14,828 nucleotides of DNA from the NCBI GenBank assembly GCA_023397245.1, contig JAEWUH010000215.1, positions 1-14,828 on the forward strand. The letters run 5' to 3'. Position numbers and translations under genes: made by a program. Below are positions 6,429 through 13,141 of this stretch, in pieces. Origin of the DNA: Bacillota bacterium. Its GTDB lineage: Bacteria > Bacillota > Clostridia > Oscillospirales > Acutalibacteraceae. The notes under the pieces were generated by a model. The model saw only the letters and a list, made by a program, of their open reading frames with translations, was not told where the DNA came from and searched no databases. Positions within the stretch are counted from its first letter, which is position 1; each line of letters starts with the position of its first letter.

Positions 6429-7223
6429 ATGACACGTTTTTGTCCGCTTTTCAGCGGAAGCAGCGGGAACAGTTATTACATAGGTTCGGCAACCGCCGGA
6501 ATTTTGATTGATGCCGGAAGATCGGCAAAACAGATTGTAACGATGCTTGATTTCTGCGGGATTGATATCTGCTCTGTTCAGGCCATCTTTGTGACGCATG
6601 AACATTCCGATCATGTGAATGGGCTTCGTGTCCTCGCTTCCCGCTATCATATCCGGGTTTATTCCTCCAACGGCACACTGAATGCTCTGGATAATATGGG
6701 ATGTCTGAACAGCAAATTCCAAAGTGATGTCATCGGCTGTGAAGGGGTTGAACTTGCCGGAATCCAGATTCAGCCTTTCCGGACTTCCCATGACAGCGCG
6801 GAAAGCATTGGGTACCGCGTGCAGACACAGGACGGCCGGAGAGTCGGATTTTCGACCGACCTCGGTTATATGTCGGATGAGGTGCGCAATGCCCTTTGCG
6901 GCACGGATATGGTCGTTCTGGAATCCAATCATGATATCGGTATGCTGAACAACGGCCCGTACCCTTATCCGCTGAAAAAGAGGATTCTTTCGGATACCGG
7001 CCATCTTTCCAATCTTGCATGCGCGGACGAGCTCTGCGGGCTTGCCGACCACGGTACAACGCGTTTTGTCCTTGCGCATCTCAGCTCGGAAAACAATACG
7101 CCTGAGCTTGCCTATCAGACGGCGCTTTGTTCGCTTTCAATGGCCGGTATGAAGCAGGGGACTGACTTTGAGCTTTCCGTAGCGCCAAAGGAAAACACGC
7201 TCGGCAAGGTTACAATATTTTAG
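6429..7223 (+). CDS. walJ: Metallo-beta-lactamase fold hydrolase, WalJ/YycJ type
   Basis: Cytoplasmic metallo-hydrolase of the YycJ/WalJ/VicX family, linked in Bacilli to the WalRK cell-wall regulon and to coordination of division with replication; its substrate is unknown, though a nuclease-like role has been proposed. ATG 6429 gives MTRFCPLFSGSSGNSYYIG, matching family N-termini; GGGGG at 6419-6423 is a weak RBS. The ATG at 6381 would place the murA terminator hairpin inside the coding region. The 264-residue product has the metal-binding THEHSDH (56-62), His 121, Asp 144 in FSTDLGY, NHDI (His 168), SDTGHLSN (His 192) and the C-terminal AHLSSENNTPELA (His 217), the last two being hallmarks of this subfamily. 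No walR or walK is in view. RlmH follows 8 nt later, the same neighbour relation as the wal region of Bacillus. Confidence 0.87.
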   Translation: MTRFCPLFSGSSGNSYYIGSATAGILIDAGRSAKQIVTMLDFCGIDICSVQAIFVTHEHSDHVNGLRVLASRYHIRVYSSNGTLNALDNMGCLNSKFQSDVIGCEGVELAGIQIQPFRTSHDSAESIGYRVQTQDGRRVGFSTDLGYMSDEVRNALCGTDMVVLESNHDIGMLNNGPYPYPLKKRILSDTGHLSNLACADELCGLADHGTTRFVLAHLSSENNTPELAYQTALCSLSMAGMKQGTDFELSVAPKENTLGKVTIF

Positions 7224-7231
7224 GAGACATT

Positions 7232-7711
7232 ATGCTGACGGTCCAAATCATCTGCATCGGTAAACTGAAGGAAGCTTACTGGCGGGAAGCCTGTGAGGAG
7301 TATGCAAAGCGTCTGCAGGCATTTTGCAAATTTACTATAACAGAGATACCGGAGTGCAGGCTGCCGGAGCATCCGTCGCCGGCGCAGATCGAGTCCGCGC
7401 TGAAAACGGAGGGGGCAAAAATACGTTCCGCCGCCGGTGGTTCCGCTGTTTTTGCGCTCTGCATTGAAGGGAAAACACTTTCCTCCGAACAGCTTGCGGA
7501 AAAAATGAATTCTCTGAGCGTGAACGGTACAAGCACAGTCAGCTTTCTGATCGGAAGCTCCTACGGCTTGAGTGGCGAGGTAAAGCAGTCTGCGGATTTC
7601 AGGCTTTCCATGTCGCCGATGACCTTTCCGCACCAGCTTGCTCGCGTCATGCTTTGTGAGCAGATATACCGCGCTTTCCAGATTATGAACAACGGCAAAT
7701 ACCATAAGTAG
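7232..7711 (+). CDS. rlmH: 23S rRNA (pseudouridine1915-N3)-methyltransferase RlmH
   Basis: SPOUT-class methyltransferase that uses S-adenosylmethionine to methylate N3 of pseudouridine 1915 in helix 69 of 23S rRNA, acting on assembled 70S ribosomes as a homodimer. The 159-residue length equals the family norm. Seen: N-terminus MLTVQIICIGKLKEAYW, the SAM-site segments ALCIEGKTLSSEQLAE (75-90) and FLIGSSYGLSGEV (105-117), and the diagnostic C-terminus LSMSPMTFPHQLARVMLCEQIYRAFQI ending YHK, the trefoil-knot tail. The segment GSSYG replaces the commoner GGSxG, a minor change. AGGAGA at 7222-7227 overlaps the stop codon of walJ, so the two genes form one unit and are probably translationally coupled. 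A terminator-like hairpin follows. Confidence 0.97.
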   Translation: MLTVQIICIGKLKEAYWREACEEYAKRLQAFCKFTITEIPECRLPEHPSPAQIESALKTEGAKIRSAAGGSAVFALCIEGKTLSSEQLAEKMNSLSVNGTSTVSFLIGSSYGLSGEVKQSADFRLSMSPMTFPHQLARVMLCEQIYRAFQIMNNGKYHK

Positions 7712-7732
7712 CGGGGCGTTGTTGTACAAAAG

Positions 7733-7775
7733 AAATGGAAAAAGCGACCGGATTTAGCGTCTGTTTCCATTTATT
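7733..7775 (+). terminator. Terminator-like hairpin after rlmH
   Basis: AAATGGAAA (7733-7741) pairs with TTTCCATTT (7764-7772), 9 bp, with a partly paired 22-nt apical part (GAC 7746-7748 with GTC 7759-7761). The T-run is short (TTTATT), so efficiency is uncertain. It lies 22 nt after the stop codon. Confidence 0.6.
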
Positions 7776-7784
7776 AGCAGGCTA

Positions 7785-7818
7785 TTTTTGCAGGATGGAC
7801 GTATAAATGCTGCAAAAA
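7785..7818. repeat. Inverted repeat in the glnA upstream region
   Basis: TTTTTGCAG (7785-7793) and CTGCAAAAA (7810-7818) are perfect inverted copies separated by 16 bp. It lies about 70 bp before the glnA -35. Could be an operator or a weak terminator for readthrough from rlmH; no known consensus recognised. Confidence 0.4.
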
Positions 7819-7889
7819 GACGGAAAATTAATGAGACAAACCAAAAATTTGTGCATAAAAATGAAATGTTTCTTTCAATTTAAAAGTTA

Positions 7890-7918
7890 TTGACACTGCA
7901 TACCAAATAATATAAAAT
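7890..7918 (+). promoter_or_regulatory. Promoter of the glnA operon
   Basis: A perfect TTGACA -35 (7890-7895), a 17-bp spacer, and TAAAAT (7913-7918). Transcription would begin near 7925, giving a leader of about 75 nt that contains the hairpin at 7941-7975. No GlnR box was seen nearby. Confidence 0.7.
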
Positions 7919-7940
7919 AGTATCGATATAAAAATTATGT

Positions 7941-7985
7941 TGACAAGGAGGTTCTGAAAAAGAGCAGCCTTGTTATTTTATTTTT
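7941..7985 (+). promoter_or_regulatory. glnA: Candidate transcription attenuator in the glnA leader
   Basis: TGACAAGG (7941-7948) pairs with CCTTGTTA (7968-7975), 8 bp with one G-U, with an inner CTG/CAG stem (7954-7956, 7965-7967). It is followed at once by TTTTATTTTT (7976-7985) and then the glnA RBS AAGGAGG (7986-7992). A hairpin plus U-tract between promoter and start codon is the layout of a leader terminator. The adjacent ANTAR gene downstream of glnA suggests antitermination control. I could not find the canonical pair of ANTAR hairpins with six-base A..G.. loops. Confidence 0.6.
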
Positions 7986-7999
7986 AAGGAGGTATTCGC

Positions 8000-9331
8000 T
8001 TGAGCAAGTATACAAAAGATGACATTATCCGTATGGTTGAAGAAAATGATGTCCGGTTTATCAGAATGCAGTTCACCGATATACTGGGTACGATGAAAAA
8101 TGTGGCGATAACGGCCAGTCAGATAGAAAAAGCTCTGGATAACAAGGTGATGTTCGATGGATCCTCCATTGAAGGATTTGTAAGAATTGAAGAATCCGAT
8201 ATGTACCTGAGACCGGATTTGGATACATTCGTGATTCTGCCGTGGCATACGCAAAACGGCAGGGTAGCCCGGCTGATCTGCGATATTTATACCCCGGACG
8301 GACGTCCTTTTGAGGGCGACCCGCGCTATGTGCTCAGAAGAACGATCAATGAGGCAGCCAAAATGGGTTACACGTTCAACGTTGGGCCGGAATGCGAGTT
8401 CTTTCTGTTCAATACGGATGAATTCGGTCATCCGACTACGATTACCCATGACACGGCCGGTTACTTTGACCTCGGGCCCTCCGATCTCGGTGAGACCGCC
8501 CGCCGCGACATCTGCCTGAATCTGGAAGACATGGGTTTTGAAATTGAAGCTTCCCATCACGAGGTTGCAATCGCACAGCATGAGATCGACTTTAAATACA
8601 GCGAGGCGCTTTCTGCTGCCGACAATATTCTGACCTTCAAAATGATTGTAAAGTGGTGCGCGGATACGCACGGTCTTTGTGCGACCTTTATGCCCAAACC
8701 GGTATTCGGTCAGAGCGGCTCCGGGATGCATACCAATATGTCGCTGTTTAAGGACGGGAAAAATGCTTTTTACGATCCGGACAGTGAAACCGGCCTGAGC
8801 CACATTGCATATAATTTTATTGCGGGCATTATGAAACACATTAAAGGAATCTGCGCAATCACAAACCCGCTGGTCAATTCCTACAAGCGCCTGGTTCCCG
8901 GATACGAAGCCCCGTGCTATATCGCATGGACTCTCAGTAACCGCAGCGCGCTCATCCGGGTTCCCGCATCCCGCGGACTGGGTACCCGCGTGGAGCTCCG
9001 CAATCCGGATCCTGCCTGCAACCAGTATCTTGCGTTTGCCGTGCTGCTTGCAGCCGGGCTTGACGGTATCAAAAACGACCTGGCTCCTCAGGAGGCGGTT
9101 TCAGCCAACATCTACGACATTGAAAAAGAAGATCGGGTCGCCGCAGGAATTGGCAGCCTTCCCACAAACCTGAGCAACGCAATTAAGGAAATGAAGGCGG
9201 ATCCGTTTATCAAAGAAGTGTTGGGCGAACACGTATTCGGCAAGTACACGGAAGCTAAGGAAAAAGAATGGTATGATTTTTCCACTACTGTGACAGAATG
9301 GGAATTGGATCGTTACCTGAATAAGTTTTGA
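8000..9331 (+). CDS. glnA: Glutamine synthetase type I (GSI-alpha)
   Basis: ATP-dependent ligation of ammonia to glutamate, the main ammonium-assimilation step, as a cytoplasmic dodecamer. TTG start at 8000 is fixed by AAGGAGG at 7986-7992, seven bases upstream, and by the family N-terminus (MSKYTKDDIIRMVEENDVRFIRMQFTDI, quoted in parts). The 443-residue length is that of GSI-alpha, about 25 shorter than the adenylylated GSI-beta of Proteobacteria, and no adenylylation-loop tyrosine motif is seen. Catalytic segments: MFDGSSIEGF (Asp 53), GPECEFFLF (Glu 131, Glu 133), HHEVAIAQHEIDF (Glu 188, Glu 195), GSGMHTNMS (His 244), NSYKRLVPGYEAP (Arg 298), NRSALIRVP (Arg 315, Arg 320) and VELRNPDPA (Glu 332, Arg 334). 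Control is probably by feedback and by the leader hairpin rather than adenylylation. An ANTAR regulator and dapF follow closely. Confidence 0.97.
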   Translation: MSKYTKDDIIRMVEENDVRFIRMQFTDILGTMKNVAITASQIEKALDNKVMFDGSSIEGFVRIEESDMYLRPDLDTFVILPWHTQNGRVARLICDIYTPDGRPFEGDPRYVLRRTINEAAKMGYTFNVGPECEFFLFNTDEFGHPTTITHDTAGYFDLGPSDLGETARRDICLNLEDMGFEIEASHHEVAIAQHEIDFKYSEALSAADNILTFKMIVKWCADTHGLCATFMPKPVFGQSGSGMHTNMSLFKDGKNAFYDPDSETGLSHIAYNFIAGIMKHIKGICAITNPLVNSYKRLVPGYEAPCYIAWTLSNRSALIRVPASRGLGTRVELRNPDPACNQYLAFAVLLAAGLDGIKNDLAPQEAVSANIYDIEKEDRVAAGIGSLPTNLSNAIKEMKADPFIKEVLGEHVFGKYTEAKEKEWYDFSTTVTEWELDRYLNKF

Positions 9332-9366
9332 TCGAACTCCATATTCTTTTCACGGAGTTGTTAAAA

Positions 9367-9903
9367 ATGAGCAGTATTCTTATAGCTAATTCCAATTTGG
9401 ACAGCGCTAAAAAAATAGCGGCGGTACTCCGCTCCGGTGGTTTGAATGTGAGTTCGGTCTGTTCCACAGGCTCCCAGGTGATCGATTTTACCAACAGGCA
9501 CTATCAGGGCGGAGTGGTCATTTGCAGCGAAAAGCTTACGGATATGCCGGCAGTAAATTTGCCGAGACTGGCGGGTGTAGGCTATGATTTCGTATTTCTG
9601 GTAAAAAATCCGCCTGTCAGTTTACCCCCTGCCTGTATCAACATTCTTATTCCGATCAACCGCATGGCGTTGATTTCCACGGTGAATATGCTTCTGAACA
9701 TAGCGGATTACAGCAGTTTAAGCGTAAAGAAGAGGATCGCCGCCGGAAACTACGACGAAAAACAGGTGATCGAATCGGCTAAGAATGTCTTGATTGAACG
9801 CAATAATTTTTCAGAAGCTCAGGCACATCGCTTTATTCAGAAAAAAAGTATGGACACCGGCAAGAAGATGATAGAGACGGCCATGATTATTCTAAATGAA
9901 TGA
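9367..9903 (+). CDS. ANTAR-domain RNA-binding antiterminator with degenerate receiver
   Basis: Small regulator of 178 residues. C-terminal ANTAR domain (about 120-176): VKKRIAAGNYDEKQVIESAKNVLIERNN and SEAQAHRFIQKKSMDTGKKMIETAMIIL (split here) carry the family's pattern of three helices with conserved A, R/K and aromatic positions that bind RNA hairpins and block terminators (as in NasR, AmiR, EutV). N-terminal half looks like a receiver fold (ILIANSNLDSAKKIAAVLRSGG) but the strand that should end in the phosphorylated Asp reads GVVICSEKLTDM, so phospho-control is unlikely. ATG 9367 is preceded by GGAG (9354-9357); an in-frame TTG at 9328 overlapping the glnA stop has no RBS. It lies 35 nt after glnA, an arrangement like clostridial glnA-nitR pairs. 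The obvious target is the glnA leader (inference). Confidence 0.88.
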   Translation: MSSILIANSNLDSAKKIAAVLRSGGLNVSSVCSTGSQVIDFTNRHYQGGVVICSEKLTDMPAVNLPRLAGVGYDFVFLVKNPPVSLPPACINILIPINRMALISTVNMLLNIADYSSLSVKKRIAAGNYDEKQVIESAKNVLIERNNFSEAQAHRFIQKKSMDTGKKMIETAMIILNE

Positions 9904-9917
9904 GGAGGGGGCTGCTT

Positions 9918-10751
9918 ATGAAGTTTACAAAGATGCAGGGGATCGGGAACGATTATATCTATATCAACTGTTTTGAAGAAAAGGTGGAGAATCCATCCAA
10001 ACTTTCCGTCAGGCTGAGTGACCGACATTTCGGTATCGGCTCTGACGGAATTATTCTGATTGAACCTTCCGCCGGCGCGGACTGCAGGATGGATATTTAC
10101 AATGCGGACGGTTCACAGGCTATGATGTGCGGGAACGGCATCCGCTGTGTGGGCAAATACATTTACGAACGCGGGATTGCAAAAAAGGATGTTCTGAAAA
10201 TTGATACCATGAGCGGAATCAAAACGCTCCGTCTGGATATTCAGGATGACACGGTAGAATCCGTTACGGTAGATATGGGTGCGCCCGGGTTTAAAGCGCA
10301 GAAGATTCCCGCCGTGTTTTCAAAAGATCAGATCATCGACGAACCGGTAACGGTCGACGGCGTAAACTATCGGATCACCTGCGTTTCCATGGGCAATCCG
10401 CACTGCGTCCTTTTTGTTGACGATGTAAATAAGATCGATATTGAAAAAATCGGCCCAAAACTTGAAAATCATGCGATGTTCCCCAACAGAGCCAATATAG
10501 AATTTATCCAGGTTTTGAATAAAAATGAGGTTAATATGCGCGTCTGGGAACGCGGTTCCGGGGAAACCTGGGCCTGCGGTACCGGTGCCTGCGCGTGTGC
10601 AGCGGCCTGTTTCGTGAATAAAAAAACGGAGCGGAAAGTGAAAGTTCACCTGCGGGGCGGCGATTTGGAAATCAACTGGGATGAGAAAACCGGAAATGTT
10701 TATATGACAGGACCGGCAGAGTTTGTTTTTGACGGAACTGTGCAAATCTGA
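9918..10751 (+). CDS. dapF: Diaminopimelate epimerase DapF
   Basis: Cofactor-independent racemase converting LL-diaminopimelate to meso-diaminopimelate, the precursor of lysine and of the peptidoglycan cross-link. ATG 9918 follows GAGGAGG (9902-9908) by nine bases; an ATG at 9900 overlapping the previous stop lies before that RBS. The 277-residue product starts MKFTKMQGIGNDYIYI, typical of DapF, and has both catalytic cysteines: Cys 71 in MMCGNGIRC and Cys 220 in ETWACGTGACA, plus the substrate-binding GNPHCV (160-164) and ERGSGE (211-216). Length is normal. It is the third gene of the glnA-ANTAR-dapF group with the RBS overlapping the preceding stop, so probably co-transcribed with glnA. Its 3' end contains the promoter of dapL, which supplies its substrate. 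Confidence 0.97.
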   Translation: MKFTKMQGIGNDYIYINCFEEKVENPSKLSVRLSDRHFGIGSDGIILIEPSAGADCRMDIYNADGSQAMMCGNGIRCVGKYIYERGIAKKDVLKIDTMSGIKTLRLDIQDDTVESVTVDMGAPGFKAQKIPAVFSKDQIIDEPVTVDGVNYRITCVSMGNPHCVLFVDDVNKIDIEKIGPKLENHAMFPNRANIEFIQVLNKNEVNMRVWERGSGETWACGTGACACAAACFVNKKTERKVKVHLRGGDLEINWDEKTGNVYMTGPAEFVFDGTVQI

Positions 10752-10757
10752 TATAAT
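10729..10757 (+). promoter_or_regulatory. Promoter of dapL inside the dapF 3' end
   Basis: TTGACG (10729-10734), a 17-bp spacer ending in the extended-10 TG, and TATAAT (10752-10757; TGATATAAT overall). One base from consensus in total, and 43 bp before the dapL start. This allows dapL and car expression independent of glnA control. Confidence 0.78.
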
Positions 10758-10799
10758 GAATTTATATGCATGATAATGAATGAAAGGACTGTTGCGAGA

Positions 10800-12020
10800 G
10801 TGCTAAAGGTAAACGAAAATTTCGTTAAGCTGCCTGCAAGCTATCTTTTTGTAGATATTGCAGCAAGAGTGAACAAGTTTTCCAAACAGCATCCCGAAAT
10901 TGAGATTATTAAGATGGGAATCGGCGATGTAACGCGTCCGCTTCCGAAGGCAGTTGTGAATGCGATGAAAAAGGCAGCTGACGAGATGGGGAACGCGGAA
11001 ACTTTCCGCGGTTACGGGCCGGAAGCCGGCTATGATTTTCTGCGCAATGCAATCGCAGAAAATGATTTTCAAAAACGCGGCGTGGATATCGCCTCAGATG
11101 AAATTTTTGTCAGCGACGGCGCAAAGAGCGACACGGGGAACATCGGCGATATTTTCAGTGTGGATAACGTGGTTGCGGTCTGCGACCCAGTTTATCCGGT
11201 TTACGTGGATACAAACGTGATGGCCGGTAGAGCCGGAGAATATACGGAAGGCAAGGGCTGGAGCAAAATTGTCTATATGCCCTGTCGGAAAGAGAACAAT
11301 TTTTTGCCGCAGATACCGGCCGAGCACGTCGATCTGGTGTACCTCTGCTTCCCCAATAATCCGTCCGGAGCCGGAATCAGCAAAGCCGAGCTGAAAAAAT
11401 GGGTGGATTACGCGCTTGAAAACCAGTCCCTGATTCTTTTCGACGCTGCTTATGAGGCATTTATTACCGAAGAGGATATGCCGCACAGCATTTATGAAAT
11501 AGAAGGCGCAAAAAGGTGCGCGATCGAATTCCGCAGCTTTTCTAAAACGGCTGGCTTTACCGGAACGCGCTGTGCGTTCACGGTGATCCCGAAGGAGCTC
11601 ACCTTTAACGGCGTTTCCCTGAACAGGCTCTGGGACAGGCGCCAGTCCACGAAAATGAACGGCGTTTCCTATGTGGTTCAGCGCGGCGCGGAAGCGGTTT
11701 ATTCCGAAGAAGGCAAACGCGAAGTTAGGGAAAATATTGAATATTATCAGAATAACGCAAAGATTATCAGCGAGGGCCTGAAAAAAGCGGGCTTTGAGGT
11801 TTACGGCGGAGTGAATTCCCCCTACATCTGGCTTAAGACGCCGGGCAATTACACCGCGTGGGAATTCTTTGATCTCCTGCTCGAAAAAACAGGCGTTGTG
11901 GGCACACCGGGTTCCGGATTCGGAGTCAGCGGCGAAGGCTATTTTCGGCTGACTTCTTTCAATACAAAGGAGAATACGCAAAGAGCGGTTGAAAGGATTG
12001 TTCAATCCTTTACAGCGTAA
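10800..12020 (+). CDS. dapL: LL-diaminopimelate aminotransferase DapL
   Basis: PLP-dependent class I/II aminotransferase that converts tetrahydrodipicolinate directly to LL-diaminopimelate with glutamate as donor, bypassing the succinylase/acetylase steps. GTG at 10800 gives MLKVNENFVKLPASYLF, the family N-terminus, with AAAGGA (10783-10788) 11 bases upstream; the ATG at 10770 would add ten unmatched residues. The 406-residue length fits DapL (about 410). Seen: GIGDVTRPLP (about 40-49), GYGPEAGYDFLRNAIA (71 on), DGAKSDTGNI, CFPNNPSGAG (Asn 187), LILFDAAYEAF (Asp 215, contacts the PLP ring) and SFSKTAGFTGTR (Lys 249, the Schiff-base lysine). The presence of GAKSD and NNPSGA separates it from plain aspartate aminotransferases. 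It lies next to dapF, the next enzyme of the pathway, and 44 nt ahead of carA without a terminator. Confidence 0.96.
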   Translation: MLKVNENFVKLPASYLFVDIAARVNKFSKQHPEIEIIKMGIGDVTRPLPKAVVNAMKKAADEMGNAETFRGYGPEAGYDFLRNAIAENDFQKRGVDIASDEIFVSDGAKSDTGNIGDIFSVDNVVAVCDPVYPVYVDTNVMAGRAGEYTEGKGWSKIVYMPCRKENNFLPQIPAEHVDLVYLCFPNNPSGAGISKAELKKWVDYALENQSLILFDAAYEAFITEEDMPHSIYEIEGAKRCAIEFRSFSKTAGFTGTRCAFTVIPKELTFNGVSLNRLWDRRQSTKMNGVSYVVQRGAEAVYSEEGKREVRENIEYYQNNAKIISEGLKKAGFEVYGGVNSPYIWLKTPGNYTAWEFFDLLLEKTGVVGTPGSGFGVSGEGYFRLTSFNTKENTQRAVERIVQSFTA

Positions 12021-12064
12021 TGTAAGAGTGCAGACGTTTATTAGAAAGAATGGTTGGTGATTAA

Positions 12065-13141
12065 ATGAAAGCATTGCTGATGCTTGAAAATGGAATGACC
12101 TTTGAGGGTATGGGGTTTGGAGACGAACACGATGTTCTTTGCGAGGTCGTTTTTAACAGTGCCATGTGCGGTTATTCCGAACTGCTGACGGATCCCTCCT
12201 ACGCCGGGCAGGGTGTGGTGATGACCTATCCGCTGATGGGCAATTACGGAATCTGCTACGATGACGCCGAATCCGTAAAGCCCTGGCTGAAAGCCTTTAT
12301 CGTGCGCTCCGTATCCGGTGCGGCCAGCAATTTCCGCTGTGACATCGATTTGAATACGTATCTGAAGAATAACCGTATCCCCGGAATGCAGGGAATCGAT
12401 ACCCGTACCCTTACAAAGATTTTGCGCGAAAGCGGTACCATGCGCGGCATGATCGCCTACGGTGACAGCATCAATACCGCTGAAATGAAAAAGAAGATCG
12501 ATGAATTTGTTATGGAATCCTGCGTTCCGCTTGTCAGCAGCAGGGAGTCCAAGGTGTACGGCGACGGAGCCATAAAAATAGCTCTTGCCGATTACGGCGT
12601 GAAGAGCAACATTATCCGTTCCCTTGTAAAACGCGGCTGTACGGTAAAATGCTTTCCGTATGACGCCTCTTTCGAGGATATGATGGCCTTTTCTCCGGAC
12701 GGCATCATGCTGTCCAACGGCCCCGGCGACCCGAAGGAGTGCACGAAAGCGATTTCCGAACTCAAAAAAATTTACGCGAACGGAATCCCTACCTTTGCGA
12801 TCTGCCTCGGCCACCAGCTTATGGCGCTTTCGCAGGGCTTTGATACCTATAAATTAAAATACGGCCATAGAGGTATTAACCATCCCGTAAAGGATCTTAC
12901 TTCCAACCGGGTCTATATTACCTCACAGAACCACGGTTTTGTGGTGAATGGCGATACCATTAATCCTTCAGTTGCAGACGTCAGCTTTATCAGCATGAAT
13001 GACGGCAGTATTGAGGGATTAAACTATAAGAGCGGCAAAGTATTTTCCGTGCAGTTCCACCCGGAAGCCTCGCCGGGGCCGCTTGACACGGGCTACCTGT
13101 TTGACCGATTTATTAAATTGATTGGAGGGGCCAGAATATGA
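12065..13141 (+). CDS. carA: Carbamoyl phosphate synthase small (glutaminase) subunit CarA
   Basis: Glutamine amidotransferase subunit that releases ammonia from glutamine and channels it to CarB for carbamoyl phosphate, feeding arginine and pyrimidine synthesis. The 358-residue product has the N-terminal CarA-specific domain (FNSAMCGYSELLTDPSYAGQ at 30-49, GIDTRTLTKILR at 110-121) and a class I amidotransferase domain with the triad Cys 247 (AICLGHQLM), His 332 and Glu 334 (QFHPEASPGP); the oxyanion loop NGPGDP is at 218-223. ATG 12065 is preceded by GGTGAT (12056-12061), which matches the outer part of the anti-Shine-Dalgarno, not the AGGAGG core. No PyrR-type or T-box leader is seen upstream, so whether this is the arginine or pyrimidine isozyme is open. 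It overlaps carB by 4 nt (ATGA). Confidence 0.97.
   Translation: MKALLMLENGMTFEGMGFGDEHDVLCEVVFNSAMCGYSELLTDPSYAGQGVVMTYPLMGNYGICYDDAESVKPWLKAFIVRSVSGAASNFRCDIDLNTYLKNNRIPGMQGIDTRTLTKILRESGTMRGMIAYGDSINTAEMKKKIDEFVMESCVPLVSSRESKVYGDGAIKIALADYGVKSNIIRSLVKRGCTVKCFPYDASFEDMMAFSPDGIMLSNGPGDPKECTKAISELKKIYANGIPTFAICLGHQLMALSQGFDTYKLKYGHRGINHPVKDLTSNRVYITSQNHGFVVNGDTINPSVADVSFISMNDGSIEGLNYKSGKVFSVQFHPEASPGPLDTGYLFDRFIKLIGGARI

Noticed and set aside
7921..7985. Canonical two-hairpin ANTAR recognition motif (P1/P2 with six-base A..G.. loops)
   Set aside because: Only one hairpin could be drawn after the predicted transcription start and its apical loop is AAAAAGAG (8 nt) or GAAAA by alternative pairing, not a clear A..G.. 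hexaloop.
12021..12064. PyrR attenuator, T-box or other leader before carA
   Set aside because: Only 44 nt separate dapL and carA and no stable hairpin or U-tract is seen.
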